Origin: Bacteroidota bacterium | GTDB taxonomy: Bacteria > Bacteroidota > Bacteroidia > B-17B0 > Aurantibacillaceae | DNA: 6,091 nt | Direction: 5' to 3' | Assembly (NCBI GenBank): GCA_025359355.1 | Contig: JANYGR010000367.1 | Span: 1 to 6,091, forward strand | Shown here: piece by piece, positions 1 through 4,558 of the stretch | How positions within the stretch are numbered: position 1 is the stretch's first letter | Layout: each line of letters opens with the position of its first letter | Notes under the pieces: generated by a model | The model's database searches: none | What the model was told of the DNA's origin: nothing | The model's input: only the letters and a program-made list of their open reading frames with translations | Program-made: the position numbers and the translations under genes

Positions 1-551
1 ATAACTAATTCGTAAGCATTACTTTCTGCTAATACATTTTCTTCAAAGGTTAATGAGGCTTGTGATTTTTCTTTATCAATAATTCTTAATTTTTCTTTTT
101 GATCATTACTTAATTTAGAACCATTTCGCACAAAACTTTTATATGTTTTTTCTAATAAAGTATATTGCTCTGCATTTAAATTAAAGGTTTCTTTTGCTTT
201 AAAAACGGCTTCAACGCGCTTAAATAAGCCTTCGTTCAACATAATATCATTACCATAATCGCTCAATAACGGCGAAATATCTTTTGCTAAAGTTTGAATG
301 GCATCACTTGTTTCAGAAGAGTTTAAATTAAAAAATACGGTGCTTACTAAATCTACTAATTCTCCCGATTTTTCTAAAGCTTCAATGGTATTGGCAAAGG
401 TTGCAGGTTCAGTGTTTTTAACAATTGCATCAATATCGGCAAGTCCTTGCTTTATGCCTTCTTTAATAGCAGGTAAGTAATGTTCAACTTTTAATTTATC
501 AAAAGGAACCGTATCAAAAGGTGTATTGAAATCAGTTAAAAATGGGTTCAT
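1..551 (-). CDS. dcp: M3-family peptidyl-dipeptidase Dcp, N-terminal part (3' end beyond the window)
   Basis: This open frame starts at ATG 551-549 and runs off the left edge after 183 codons, so only the N-terminal quarter of a protein normally near 680-700 residues is present. Dcp is a zinc metallopeptidase that removes dipeptides from the C-terminus of peptides. The start MNPFL, the block around residues 52-75 (NTIEALEKSGEL, then VFFNL) and the NDI-LN-LF-RV block around 101-113 match E. coli Dcp as I remember it, and match better than oligopeptidase A (PrlC). The visible part is the alpha-helical N-terminal lobe. The HExxH zinc site lies in the missing C-terminal half, so catalytic competence cannot be judged. 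No signal peptide is seen, which suggests a cytoplasmic enzyme. The start is preceded by an A-rich stretch (ACAACAAAAAC) rather than a Shine-Dalgarno. It lies 109 bp downstream of murB on the same strand, and co-transcription is possible but unproven. Family assignment is firm; Dcp versus a close M3 paralogue is less so. Confidence 0.87.
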   Translation of the reverse strand, partial: MNPFLTDFNTPFDTVPFDKLKVEHYLPAIKEGIKQGLADIDAIVKNTEPATFANTIEALEKSGELVDLVSTVFFNLNSSETSDAIQTLAKDISPLLSDYGNDIMLNEGLFKRVEAVFKAKETFNLNAEQYTLLEKTYKSFVRNGSKLSNDQKEKLRIIDKEKSQASLTFEENVLAESNAYELV

Positions 552-660
552 GTTTTTGTTGTTTTAGTATGGGTAAATGTCTTGTTAAATTTAGTATAAT
601 ACAATTAAATAGCGTTTAAATACCTGTGATTTTTGAATGAGAGAATTATTGAATTTTAGT

Positions 661-1677
661 TTAAATAATATTAACCTCTCGCTCTAAAGTCACGCCAAAC
701 TTAGCGTTTACAGTTTGTAGCACCTGCGTTGAAAGATCAAAAATTTCTTTTCCAGTAGCTTTACCGTAATTTACTAATACTAATGCTTGTAACTTATGAA
801 CGCCAGCATCTCCTATTTGCAGGCCTTTCAAGCCACTCTGTTCTATCAGCCATCCTGCTGCTAATTTATAATTTGAATTATCTAAAGGATAAGCAACTAA
901 ATTAGGAAACTCCTGTTTTAATTTTAGATAAGTATCAGCCGATACTTCAGGATTTTTAAAGAAACTGCCAGCATTACCAATTTCTTTTGGGTTGGGTAAT
1001 TTACTACTTCTGATATTAATAACGGCTTGCGAAATGGCTTTAATACTCAATGCGGAAATTTGCATTGCTTCTAATTCTTGTTTGATAGCACCGTATTCGA
1101 TATGAAACGTTGGTCTTTTAGATAACTGAAACGTAACAGATGTGATAATGAATTTATTTTTTAAGTGATGTTTAAATATACTTTCTCTGTATCCAAATTC
1201 ACAATCTGATTTTGAAAACGTATGTTGTTTTCCTGTTTCTAAATGAATGGCTTCGAGTTCAAAAAAAGTATCTTTAATCTCCACGCCATAAGCGCCAATA
1301 TTTTGCATAGGGCTTGCTCCAACGCAACCAGGAATAAGCGATAAGTTTTCTAAACCGCCATAATTATAATTAATACACCATAGCACAAATTCGTGCCAAA
1401 CCTCTCCAGCAGCGCATTTTACCCATACAGTATCGTCAGTTTCTTTAGCAATCGAAATCCCTTTCAAGTTATTTTTAATCACTAATGCATCCACATCTTT
1501 GGTCAATAATAAATTACTTCCTCCTCCTAAAATAAGATGCGCATTATTTTTGTATTCCATCGTATTTAAAAGCTCTGCGATATTTTCAACAGATTGTATT
1601 TCTGTAAAATGTTTTGCTTGCGCTTCTATACCAAAGGTATTCAGCATTTTTAAAGAGATGTTGGAGGATATTTGCAT
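661..1677 (-). CDS. murB: UDP-N-acetylenolpyruvoylglucosamine reductase MurB (type I)
   Basis: MurB is a cytoplasmic FAD enzyme that uses NADPH to reduce UDP-GlcNAc-enolpyruvate to UDP-MurNAc, the second committed step of peptidoglycan precursor synthesis. The protein has 338 residues, close to the 342 of E. coli MurB. The FAD-binding PCMH-type domain shows LGGGSNLL at 50-57 and the loop GCVGASPMQNIGAYG at 117-131. The substrate-binding domain follows. Expected active-site residues are present by motif: Arg164 in YRES, Tyr195 (the type I tyrosine), Ser238 in GSFFKNP, which is the proton donor to the enol, and the glutamate of the C-terminal LEREV (Glu334). The first ATG is preferred because SLKMLNTFGIEA (8-19) is the usual start of Bacteroidota MurB; Met11 would cut into it. 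No Shine-Dalgarno is seen. It lies between the XRE gene (97 bp upstream) and dcp (109 bp downstream), all co-oriented. I see no convincing promoter directly in front of it. Nothing appears broken. Confidence 0.97.
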   Translation of the reverse strand: MQISSNISLKMLNTFGIEAQAKHFTEIQSVENIAELLNTMEYKNNAHLILGGGSNLLLTKDVDALVIKNNLKGISIAKETDDTVWVKCAAGEVWHEFVLWCINYNYGGLENLSLIPGCVGASPMQNIGAYGVEIKDTFFELEAIHLETGKQHTFSKSDCEFGYRESIFKHHLKNKFIITSVTFQLSKRPTFHIEYGAIKQELEAMQISALSIKAISQAVINIRSSKLPNPKEIGNAGSFFKNPEVSADTYLKLKQEFPNLVAYPLDNSNYKLAAGWLIEQSGLKGLQIGDAGVHKLQALVLVNYGKATGKEIFDLSTQVLQTVNAKFGVTLEREVNII

Positions 1678-1774
1678 ACTCTAAAGTTACTTAAAGACGG
1701 GTAGTGATGTAAGTGAAATCCTAATACTTTTTAAAACTTCATTGTTTGAAAATATAGAATGGAGCCTATAGAAA

Positions 1775-2002
1775 TTATTTTCCAACCTTATAATTGGTAA
1801 GCTCTTTTAAAGGGATATTCAAGGCTTTAGCAATTGATACCATAACATCGATGGTTACGCTATATTTTGCATTTTCGATTCTTTGAATTGTTATTTTAGC
1901 AACATCGGCCATATCTGCTAACTGTTGTTGGCTTAAATCGTTATCATCTCTCAATTTTCTTAAATGAGTTCCGAAAGCTTTAATATGTGATGGATTTTTC
2001 AC
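1775..2002 (-). CDS. Small XRE-family helix-turn-helix transcriptional regulator (GTG start)
   Basis: This predicted cytoplasmic DNA-binding protein has 75 residues and is essentially one Cro/C1-type HTH domain. Residues 8-18 (KAFGTHLRKLR) form helix 1. LSQQQLADMADV (23-34) is the helix-turn into the recognition helix, followed by KITIQRIENAKY (36-47) and the packing helices ending IPLKELTNY (63-71). The frame is open upstream to an ATG at 2134, but that would add 44 residues unlike any XRE N-terminus, would overlap the divergent gene and would run through a good promoter (2026-2055). The GTG at 2002-2000, giving KNPSHIKAFG, fits the family start and lies about 17 nt after the predicted transcription start. 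No effector domain is present. Many such small Bacteroidota XRE proteins repress their own promoters, and a nested palindrome inside this promoter supports autoregulation, which remains inference. It may also control the divergent pair at 2133-3408 or read through into murB. Confidence 0.85.
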   Translation of the reverse strand: MKNPSHIKAFGTHLRKLRDDNDLSQQQLADMADVAKITIQRIENAKYSVTIDVMVSIAKALNIPLKELTNYKVGK

Positions 2003-2025
2003 ACACAAAAGTCGCCTTAACTTTA

Positions 2026-2055
2026 AAAAGGTATTAATACACTTGTGTATCCAAA
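2026..2055 (-). promoter_or_regulatory. Bacteroidota-type promoter of the XRE gene
   Basis: On the minus strand, TTTG (plus 2055-2052) is followed after exactly 18 nt by TACCTTTT (plus 2033-2026), which matches 7 of 8 positions of the Bacteroidota -7 element TAnnTTTG. The predicted transcription start is near 2019, giving a leader of about 17 nt to the GTG start at 2002. Its position inside the longer open frame argues against the upstream ATG as translation start. Confidence 0.55.
2031..2050. promoter_or_regulatory. Nested palindrome, candidate operator in the XRE promoter
   Basis: The 20-bp stretch GTATTAATACACTTGTGTAT contains two overlapping perfect inverted repeats. One is GTATTAATAC (2031-2040). 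The other is ATACAC-TT-GTGTAT (2037-2050). Together they place three GTAT/ATAC half-sites at 2031, 2037 and 2047. It overlaps the predicted -7 element and fills most of the -7/-33 spacer of the XRE promoter, where a bound repressor would exclude RNA polymerase. The symmetry is seen directly; binding by the adjacent XRE protein is inferred. Confidence 0.5.
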
Positions 2056-2062
2056 ATTTATG

Positions 2063-2096
2063 TTGTAGATTCGATAAACCTTCATAATTATATTTA
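2063..2096 (+). promoter_or_regulatory. Possible promoter of the T9SS cargo/membrane protein pair
   Basis: TTG at 2063-2065 is followed after 23 nt by TATATTTA (2089-2096), which matches 7 of 8 positions of TAnnTTTG. A start near 2103 would give a leader of about 30 nt ending in the A/C-rich ACAACAAAAAACC tract before the ATG at 2133. The spacing is at the long end and the region is AT-rich, so chance matches are likely. It begins 13 bp from the candidate operator. Confidence 0.3.
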
Positions 2097-2132
2097 TATA
2101 GTAGATTATTAACAACAAAAAACCAAAACAAC

Positions 2133-2825
2133 ATGAGAAAAATTTTATTTTTAGCAATTTTATTAGTGTCGAGTTTAACTCCATTAATTTCACAAACAAC
2201 AACTACATTAACCTCTAATGTGCACGGATTTGTTGTGACACCAACTTTATCTCTAGGACCAGATACTACTGTTAGTGGTGTTGAGACATTTACTGTGGCT
2301 GGTAGTTATATCGTATCTAAGACATTTACATTTACAGACACTTATGATAAAATAGATGTTAGTTTATCTGTATCTTCTTATTCAGCACTTGGGCACCCAT
2401 TATATCAATTTAGTATCGATCCAGACCCACAAACTAAATATAGTATTACTTATACAAACTCAGTAATTACTTCAAATAACATAACAGTATCCTTTACTAT
2501 ACACACATGGATGAACGCTAATACTTGTATAAAGTTATCTAATTTAACTATTACCGGTACTAAGAACTCTTCTACTGGTATAAAAGAAAATAGTAGTGCA
2601 ACTAATATTAAATTGTTTCCAAACCCAGCAACTAATGTATTTACTGTGGCTGGCTTAAAAACCGCTAGCCTTAATGTTTACAATCAACTAGGCAGCCTTG
2701 TAAAACAGCAAGCATTTGCAAACGAAAATATTTCATTAAGCATTGCCGATTTACCACAAGGTATTTATATGGTAGAAGTATGGGCGGATAATAAAAGAAG
2801 TTTAAGTAAATTAATTAAAGAGTAA
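2133..2825 (+). CDS. Secreted protein of unknown function with T9SS type A C-terminal sorting domain
   Basis: The protein has 230 residues. An N-terminal signal peptide (K3 positive start, hydrophobic LFLAILLVSSL at 5-15, likely cleavage near S20-Q21) directs Sec export. The C-terminal 70-75 residues form a type A T9SS sorting domain: IKLFPNPATNVFTV at 159-172, LNVYNQLGSLV at 180-190, DLPQGIYMVEV at 206-216, and the basic end KLIKE at 226-230. Family knowledge says such domains route proteins through the type IX secretion pore, are then removed, and the cargo is released or attached to the surface. The middle (about 22-150) is rich in Thr, Ser and beta-prone residues with one cysteine (C132) and no motif I recognise. 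LSNLTITGT at 136-144 resembles the last strand of a beta-sandwich, which is a guess. The membrane protein gene follows 4 nt after the stop, so the two are probably co-transcribed. The gene diverges from the XRE regulator. Sorting domain and signal peptide are firm; substrate or role is unknown. Confidence 0.92.
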   Translation: MRKILFLAILLVSSLTPLISQTTTTLTSNVHGFVVTPTLSLGPDTTVSGVETFTVAGSYIVSKTFTFTDTYDKIDVSLSVSSYSALGHPLYQFSIDPDPQTKYSITYTNSVITSNNITVSFTIHTWMNANTCIKLSNLTITGTKNSSTGIKENSSATNIKLFPNPATNVFTVAGLKTASLNVYNQLGSLVKQQAFANENISLSIADLPQGIYMVEVWADNKRSLSKLIKE

Positions 2826-2829
2826 GGTT

Positions 2830-3408
2830 ATGAAAATTAGAACTAAAACCATATTAATCTTCATATCGATTTTAAATATTTTTTTATTATTTGCATTATG
2901 TAATTGCAATTTATGTTTAGATATAAACATATTTTGTTTAAAATGTTTAGACAACAATGATGTTATTCAATTGTTATTATTAGCGTTTACAACTTTTGGG
3001 TTTGTTATTACAATAAAAACATTTATAAAGGCAAATCAAATTAAAAGTGCTGAATTTTACTTGAATTTTAAAGAACGTTTTAAAGCCAATAAATCATTTA
3101 ATGAAATTAGGCATTTAATTTTTGAATTAAATAAAGATAAAGAAAACCAATTATTAAAAGATCAAATTAAAGAAAAAACCAGAATTGAGAAAATAGATTA
3201 TGCAGGTTTTTTTGAAGAGATACAAGTGTTAATTACTAAAAAATTAGTTTCTAAAAAAGATATTTATTTTTCATTTGGGCAATACATCCTTGGATGTGAT
3301 AAATGCGAACCATTTTGGCTTAACTTAAAAAAAGATACTCCTGAATGGAGTCAATTTAAACGGTTGTGTATGGAAATGGAAAATCAAAAGAAAAAATTAA
3401 CAAATTAA
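2830..3408 (+). CDS. Two-TM membrane protein of unknown function with cysteine-rich loop
   Basis: The protein has 192 residues. TM1 lies at about 7-24 and TM2 at about 45-66. The positive N-terminus (K2, R4, K6) and the lysines after TM2 (K63, K67, K72) predict both termini in the cytoplasm. The 20-residue outer loop between the helices then carries C26, C29, C36 and C39, with C24 at the end of TM1. The remaining 120 residues are a charged, mainly helical cytoplasmic domain with a conserved-looking core YAGFFEEIQVLITKKLV (124-140), FSFGQYILGC (147-156) and a CxxC (C156, C159). The layout, TM segments followed by a helical domain with FFEEI and a following YxxFG-like block, resembles DUF4760-type proteins; that is from memory and not certain. 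The ATG lies 4 nt after the stop of the T9SS cargo gene, so the two probably form a bicistronic unit, ended by the terminator at 3525-3554. Its codons are very AT-rich compared with the helicase downstream. Function is not recognised. Confidence 0.82.
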   Translation: MKIRTKTILIFISILNIFLLFALCNCNLCLDINIFCLKCLDNNDVIQLLLLAFTTFGFVITIKTFIKANQIKSAEFYLNFKERFKANKSFNEIRHLIFELNKDKENQLLKDQIKEKTRIEKIDYAGFFEEIQVLITKKLVSKKDIYFSFGQYILGCDKCEPFWLNLKKDTPEWSQFKRLCMEMENQKKKLTN

Positions 3409-3419
3409 GTACACCCGTT

Positions 3420-3442
3420 GTCGCGGACTTGTAGTCCGTGAC
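3420..3442. repeat. REP-like palindrome (stem-loop 1 of the cluster)
   Basis: GTCGCGGACT (3420-3429) pairs with AGTCCGTGAC (3433-3442) around a TGT loop: ten pairs with one G-T wobble. It begins 12 nt after the membrane-protein stop codon, is much richer in GC than its surroundings and has no T-tract, so it is not an ordinary terminator. The CGGACT/AGTCCG core resembles dispersed intergenic palindromes of Bacteroidota genomes; that resemblance is from memory, and no second copy exists within this window. Confidence 0.6.
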
Positions 3443-3453
3443 CCTATAATTAC

Positions 3454-3473
3454 GCGCTTGGCAGGATATGCGC
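3454..3473. repeat. Short GC stem-loop 2 of the cluster
   Basis: GCGC (3454-3457) can pair with GCGC (3470-3473), leaving a 12-nt loop whose outer bases can add two weak pairs. It is weaker than its neighbours and is listed because it sits between two clear hairpins in the same GC-rich block. Confidence 0.3.
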
Positions 3474-3491
3474 TAACGCCACAAACAGGCT

Positions 3492-3514
3492 CCGCTGCTT
3501 TTGTAAAGCTGCGG
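3492..3514. repeat. Stem-loop 3 of the cluster, also with a TGT loop
   Basis: CCGCTGCTTT (3492-3501) pairs with AAAGCTGCGG (3505-3514) around a TGT loop, nine of ten positions matching (one T-T mismatch). It has the same arm length (10), loop length (3) and loop sequence as stem-loop 1, which suggests that both belong to one composite repeat element covering about 3420-3514. Confidence 0.5.
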
Positions 3515-3524
3515 TATTAAAACT

Positions 3525-3554
3525 AAAACCGTAGTTAATAGCTACGGTTTTTTT
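3525..3554 (+). terminator. Intrinsic terminator of the cargo/membrane protein unit
   Basis: AAAACCGTAG (3525-3534) pairs perfectly with CTACGGTTTT (3542-3551) around a 7-nt loop, and the run of seven T (3548-3554) follows directly. The ten-pair stem plus T-tract is a textbook intrinsic terminator on the plus strand, 117 nt after the 3408 stop. The hairpin cluster would therefore be part of the transcript's 3' UTR. Confidence 0.85.
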
Positions 3555-3765
3555 GTGGTGTCGTTGCATTTCAAACTGTTGTATTCTTGAATTGTACCAT
3601 CTTGAAATGACAAAAATTGAAAAGAATAGACTTGACAGTCAATCTGAAATAATCTGAGAAGAAAAGTTGCACCTAACGAATAAGGCTTGTCTTAGAAACC
3701 TTAAATGTTTCTTTGGTACAATCATAATTTTTCATAATGCGTGGTAGTATTCGTAAAATCATAGT
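3555..3765. other. Non-coding stretch with a perfect 9-bp inverted repeat pair
   Basis: No gene is supported here; frames on both strands are broken and the best plus ORF has 16 codons (3607-3657). The only structure I see is ATTGTACCA at 3591-3599 and its exact reverse complement TGGTACAAT at 3714-3722, bounding 132 bp. The flanks show no clear target-site duplication. A degenerate small mobile element, an operator pair or chance are all possible. Confidence 0.35.
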
Positions 3766-3773
3766 TACATTTG
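3766..3773 (+). promoter_or_regulatory. -7 promoter element of the bacilliredoxin gene
   Basis: TACATTTG is an exact match to the Bacteroidota -7 consensus TAnnTTTG. Transcription would start near 3780, leaving a leader of about 33 nt that is almost entirely A and T. No clear TTG is found at the expected -33 position (the sequence there is GTGGT), so the promoter may be weak or need an activator. Confidence 0.5.
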
Positions 3774-3813
3774 TACTTCAATTTAATAATCATCATTTAA
3801 AAATTAAAATTAT

Positions 3814-4224
3814 ATGTATCCAGAAGCATTAGTAAAACCAATGAAAGCAGAGTTAGTTTCTGCAGGTTTCGAAGATTTAACAACTCCAGAAAGCGTTGAT
3901 AACGCAGTGAAACAAGAAGGAACTGTATTAATGGTCGTCAACTCCGTATGTGGTTGCGCAGCAGGTGCTTGTCGCCCAGGTGTAAAACTAAGTTTAGATC
4001 ACGCAAAAAAACCAACACATTTAACGACTGTATTTGCAGGCTTTGATGGAGATGCGGTTAATCAAGCACGTAAACATTTTGCGCCTTATCCGCCATCATC
4101 TCCTTGTATTGCCTTATTCAAAAATGGAGAATTAGTTCATTTTGTAGAAAGACATAACATTGAAGGCCGCACGGCGGCAATGATTTCAGAACATTTAAAA
4201 ATGGTTTACGACGAGTTTTGTTAG
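3814..4224 (+). CDS. Bacilliredoxin of the BrxA/BrxB (YphP/YqiW, DUF1094) family
   Basis: This cytoplasmic thioredoxin-fold protein has 136 residues (B. subtilis BrxA has 144). In the family's known role, the first cysteine of a CGC motif removes bacillithiol from S-bacillithiolated proteins after oxidative stress. The motif is intact: VNSVCGCAAGACRPGVK at 42-58 with Cys46-Gly47-Cys48. The N-terminus MYPEALVKPMKAEL and the PPSSPCIALFKNGELVHFVERH block (93-114, with the cis-Pro region near P97) are also typical. Additional cysteines are C53, C98 and the C-terminal C136; C53 sits where I recall a non-cysteine residue in Bacillus homologues. Bacillithiol is made by some Bacteroidota, so the cognate thiol is plausible, but no bsh biosynthesis gene is in the window. 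The gene is monocistronic: terminators stand on both sides, and its own -7 element lies at 3766. The start is the only ATG that keeps the conserved N-terminus. I cannot choose between BrxA and BrxB. Confidence 0.94.
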   Translation: MYPEALVKPMKAELVSAGFEDLTTPESVDNAVKQEGTVLMVVNSVCGCAAGACRPGVKLSLDHAKKPTHLTTVFAGFDGDAVNQARKHFAPYPPSSPCIALFKNGELVHFVERHNIEGRTAAMISEHLKMVYDEFC

Positions 4225-4242
4225 TAGATTATTGAGTTAGTT

Positions 4243-4277
4243 AAAAGCGTTGTAATTATGATTACAACGCTTTTTTT
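4243..4277 (+). terminator. Intrinsic terminator of the bacilliredoxin gene
   Basis: AAAAGCGTTGTAAT (4243-4256) pairs perfectly over 14 bp with ATTACAACGCTTTT (4261-4274) around the loop TATG, with seven T at 4271-4277. It starts 18 nt after the TAG stop. The A-run on the 5' arm could also serve on the minus strand, but no minus gene converges here. Confidence 0.93.
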
Positions 4278-4325
4278 GTTTTTTATAGCTCATTTAAATT
4301 TAAAGTATGAGATGTAAAATAATTC

Positions 4326-4360
4326 AAATGCCCTTTAAAATAGGCTTATTCAAGGCATTT
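4326..4360. other. Nested hairpin in the spacer upstream of the helicase promoter
   Basis: AAATGCC-C-TT (4326-4335, single bulged C) pairs with AAGGCATTT (4352-4360). Inside, AATA (4339-4342) pairs with TATT (4347-4350) around GGCT. Only a short T-run follows, so it is a poor terminator on its own. It lies between the bacilliredoxin terminator and the helicase promoter; role unknown. Confidence 0.35.
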
Positions 4361-4395
4361 TAATCAAAATTTCCACAACTATTTTTTGTTAATAG

Positions 4396-4425
4396 TTTGT
4401 TATTAAATAAATTTGATTATCTTTG
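4396..4425 (+). promoter_or_regulatory. Strong Bacteroidota promoter of the DEAD-box helicase gene
   Basis: TTTG (4396-4399), an 18-nt AT-rich spacer and TATCTTTG (4418-4425) match both parts of the Bacteroidota vegetative (sigma-ABfr type) consensus exactly. Transcription should start near 4432, giving a leader of about 125 nt before the ATG at 4559, far longer than the other leaders in this window. Confidence 0.8.
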
Positions 4426-4436
4426 CCTCGCAATTA

Positions 4437-4517
4437 GATTTAATATTTGCATCCAATACATTGTGAACGCGCCTCGACGGGCTATAAAATGTTCACAGCT
4501 ACTGCGGAAATTAAATC
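4437..4517 (+). promoter_or_regulatory. Structured 5' leader of the DEAD-box helicase mRNA
   Basis: Two nested long-range stems can form. The outer stem pairs GATTTAAT (4437-4444) with ATTAAATC (4510-4517) and continues, after an A-A mismatch, with TTTGC (4446-4450) against GCGGA (4504-4508): two of those pairs are G-U. The inner stem pairs TGTGAAC (4462-4468) with GTTCACA (4491-4497), and a small GCC/GGC hairpin (4471-4473 with 4480-4482) can close within it. Helicases of this group (E. coli DeaD, DbpA relatives) are often controlled through their own leader or by cold; here that is inference. No known riboswitch is recognised. Confidence 0.45.
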
Positions 4518-4521
4518 ATAG
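4489..4521 (+). CDS. Candidate 10-codon upstream ORF in the helicase leader
   Basis: ATG at 4489 opens a frame encoding MFTATAEIKS and ends at TAG 4519-4521, 37 nt before the helicase ATG. It is preceded by CTATAAA, an A-rich context like other starts here. Its codons cover the 3' arms of both leader stems, so ribosomes translating it would melt the structure. An ORF this short can easily occur by chance, and no residue bias points to a sensed amino acid. Confidence 0.2.
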   Translation: MFTATAEIKS

Positions 4522-4558
4522 TTAGCAGCTAGTAATAATAATTTAACAAAAAAAACAA

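Noticed and set aside
298..480. 60-codon plus-strand open frame opposite dcp
   Set aside because: It lies wholly antisense to the conserved Dcp N-terminal domain, has no family likeness and no promoter or start context.
552..660. TAAATTTA on the minus strand as a dcp promoter -7 element
   Set aside because: No TTG at 17-23 nt upstream; in an AT-rich spacer a 7 of 8 match alone is weak.
1499..1684. 61-codon plus-strand open frame opposite the start of murB
   Set aside because: It is a shadow of the conserved MurB FAD-binding region; the translation resembles no protein family.
2003..2134. 44-residue N-terminal extension of the XRE protein from ATG 2134
   Set aside because: It would overlap the divergent gene's start and contain the predicted promoter and palindrome; the sequence is unlike XRE N-termini.
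3420..3442. First stem-loop as an intrinsic terminator
   Set aside because: No T-tract follows; the following bases are CCTATAATTACGCG. The real terminator is at 3525-3554.
3607..3657. 16-codon plus-strand ORF (MTKIEKNRLDSQSEII)
   Set aside because: It is very short, with no start-site context and no neighbour that suggests a leader or toxin peptide.
3666..3690. ACCTAAC fits the integron attC core RYYYAAC
   Set aside because: No matching GTTRRRY partner at a suitable distance, no integrase and no cassette-like gene; one 7-mer match is expected by chance.
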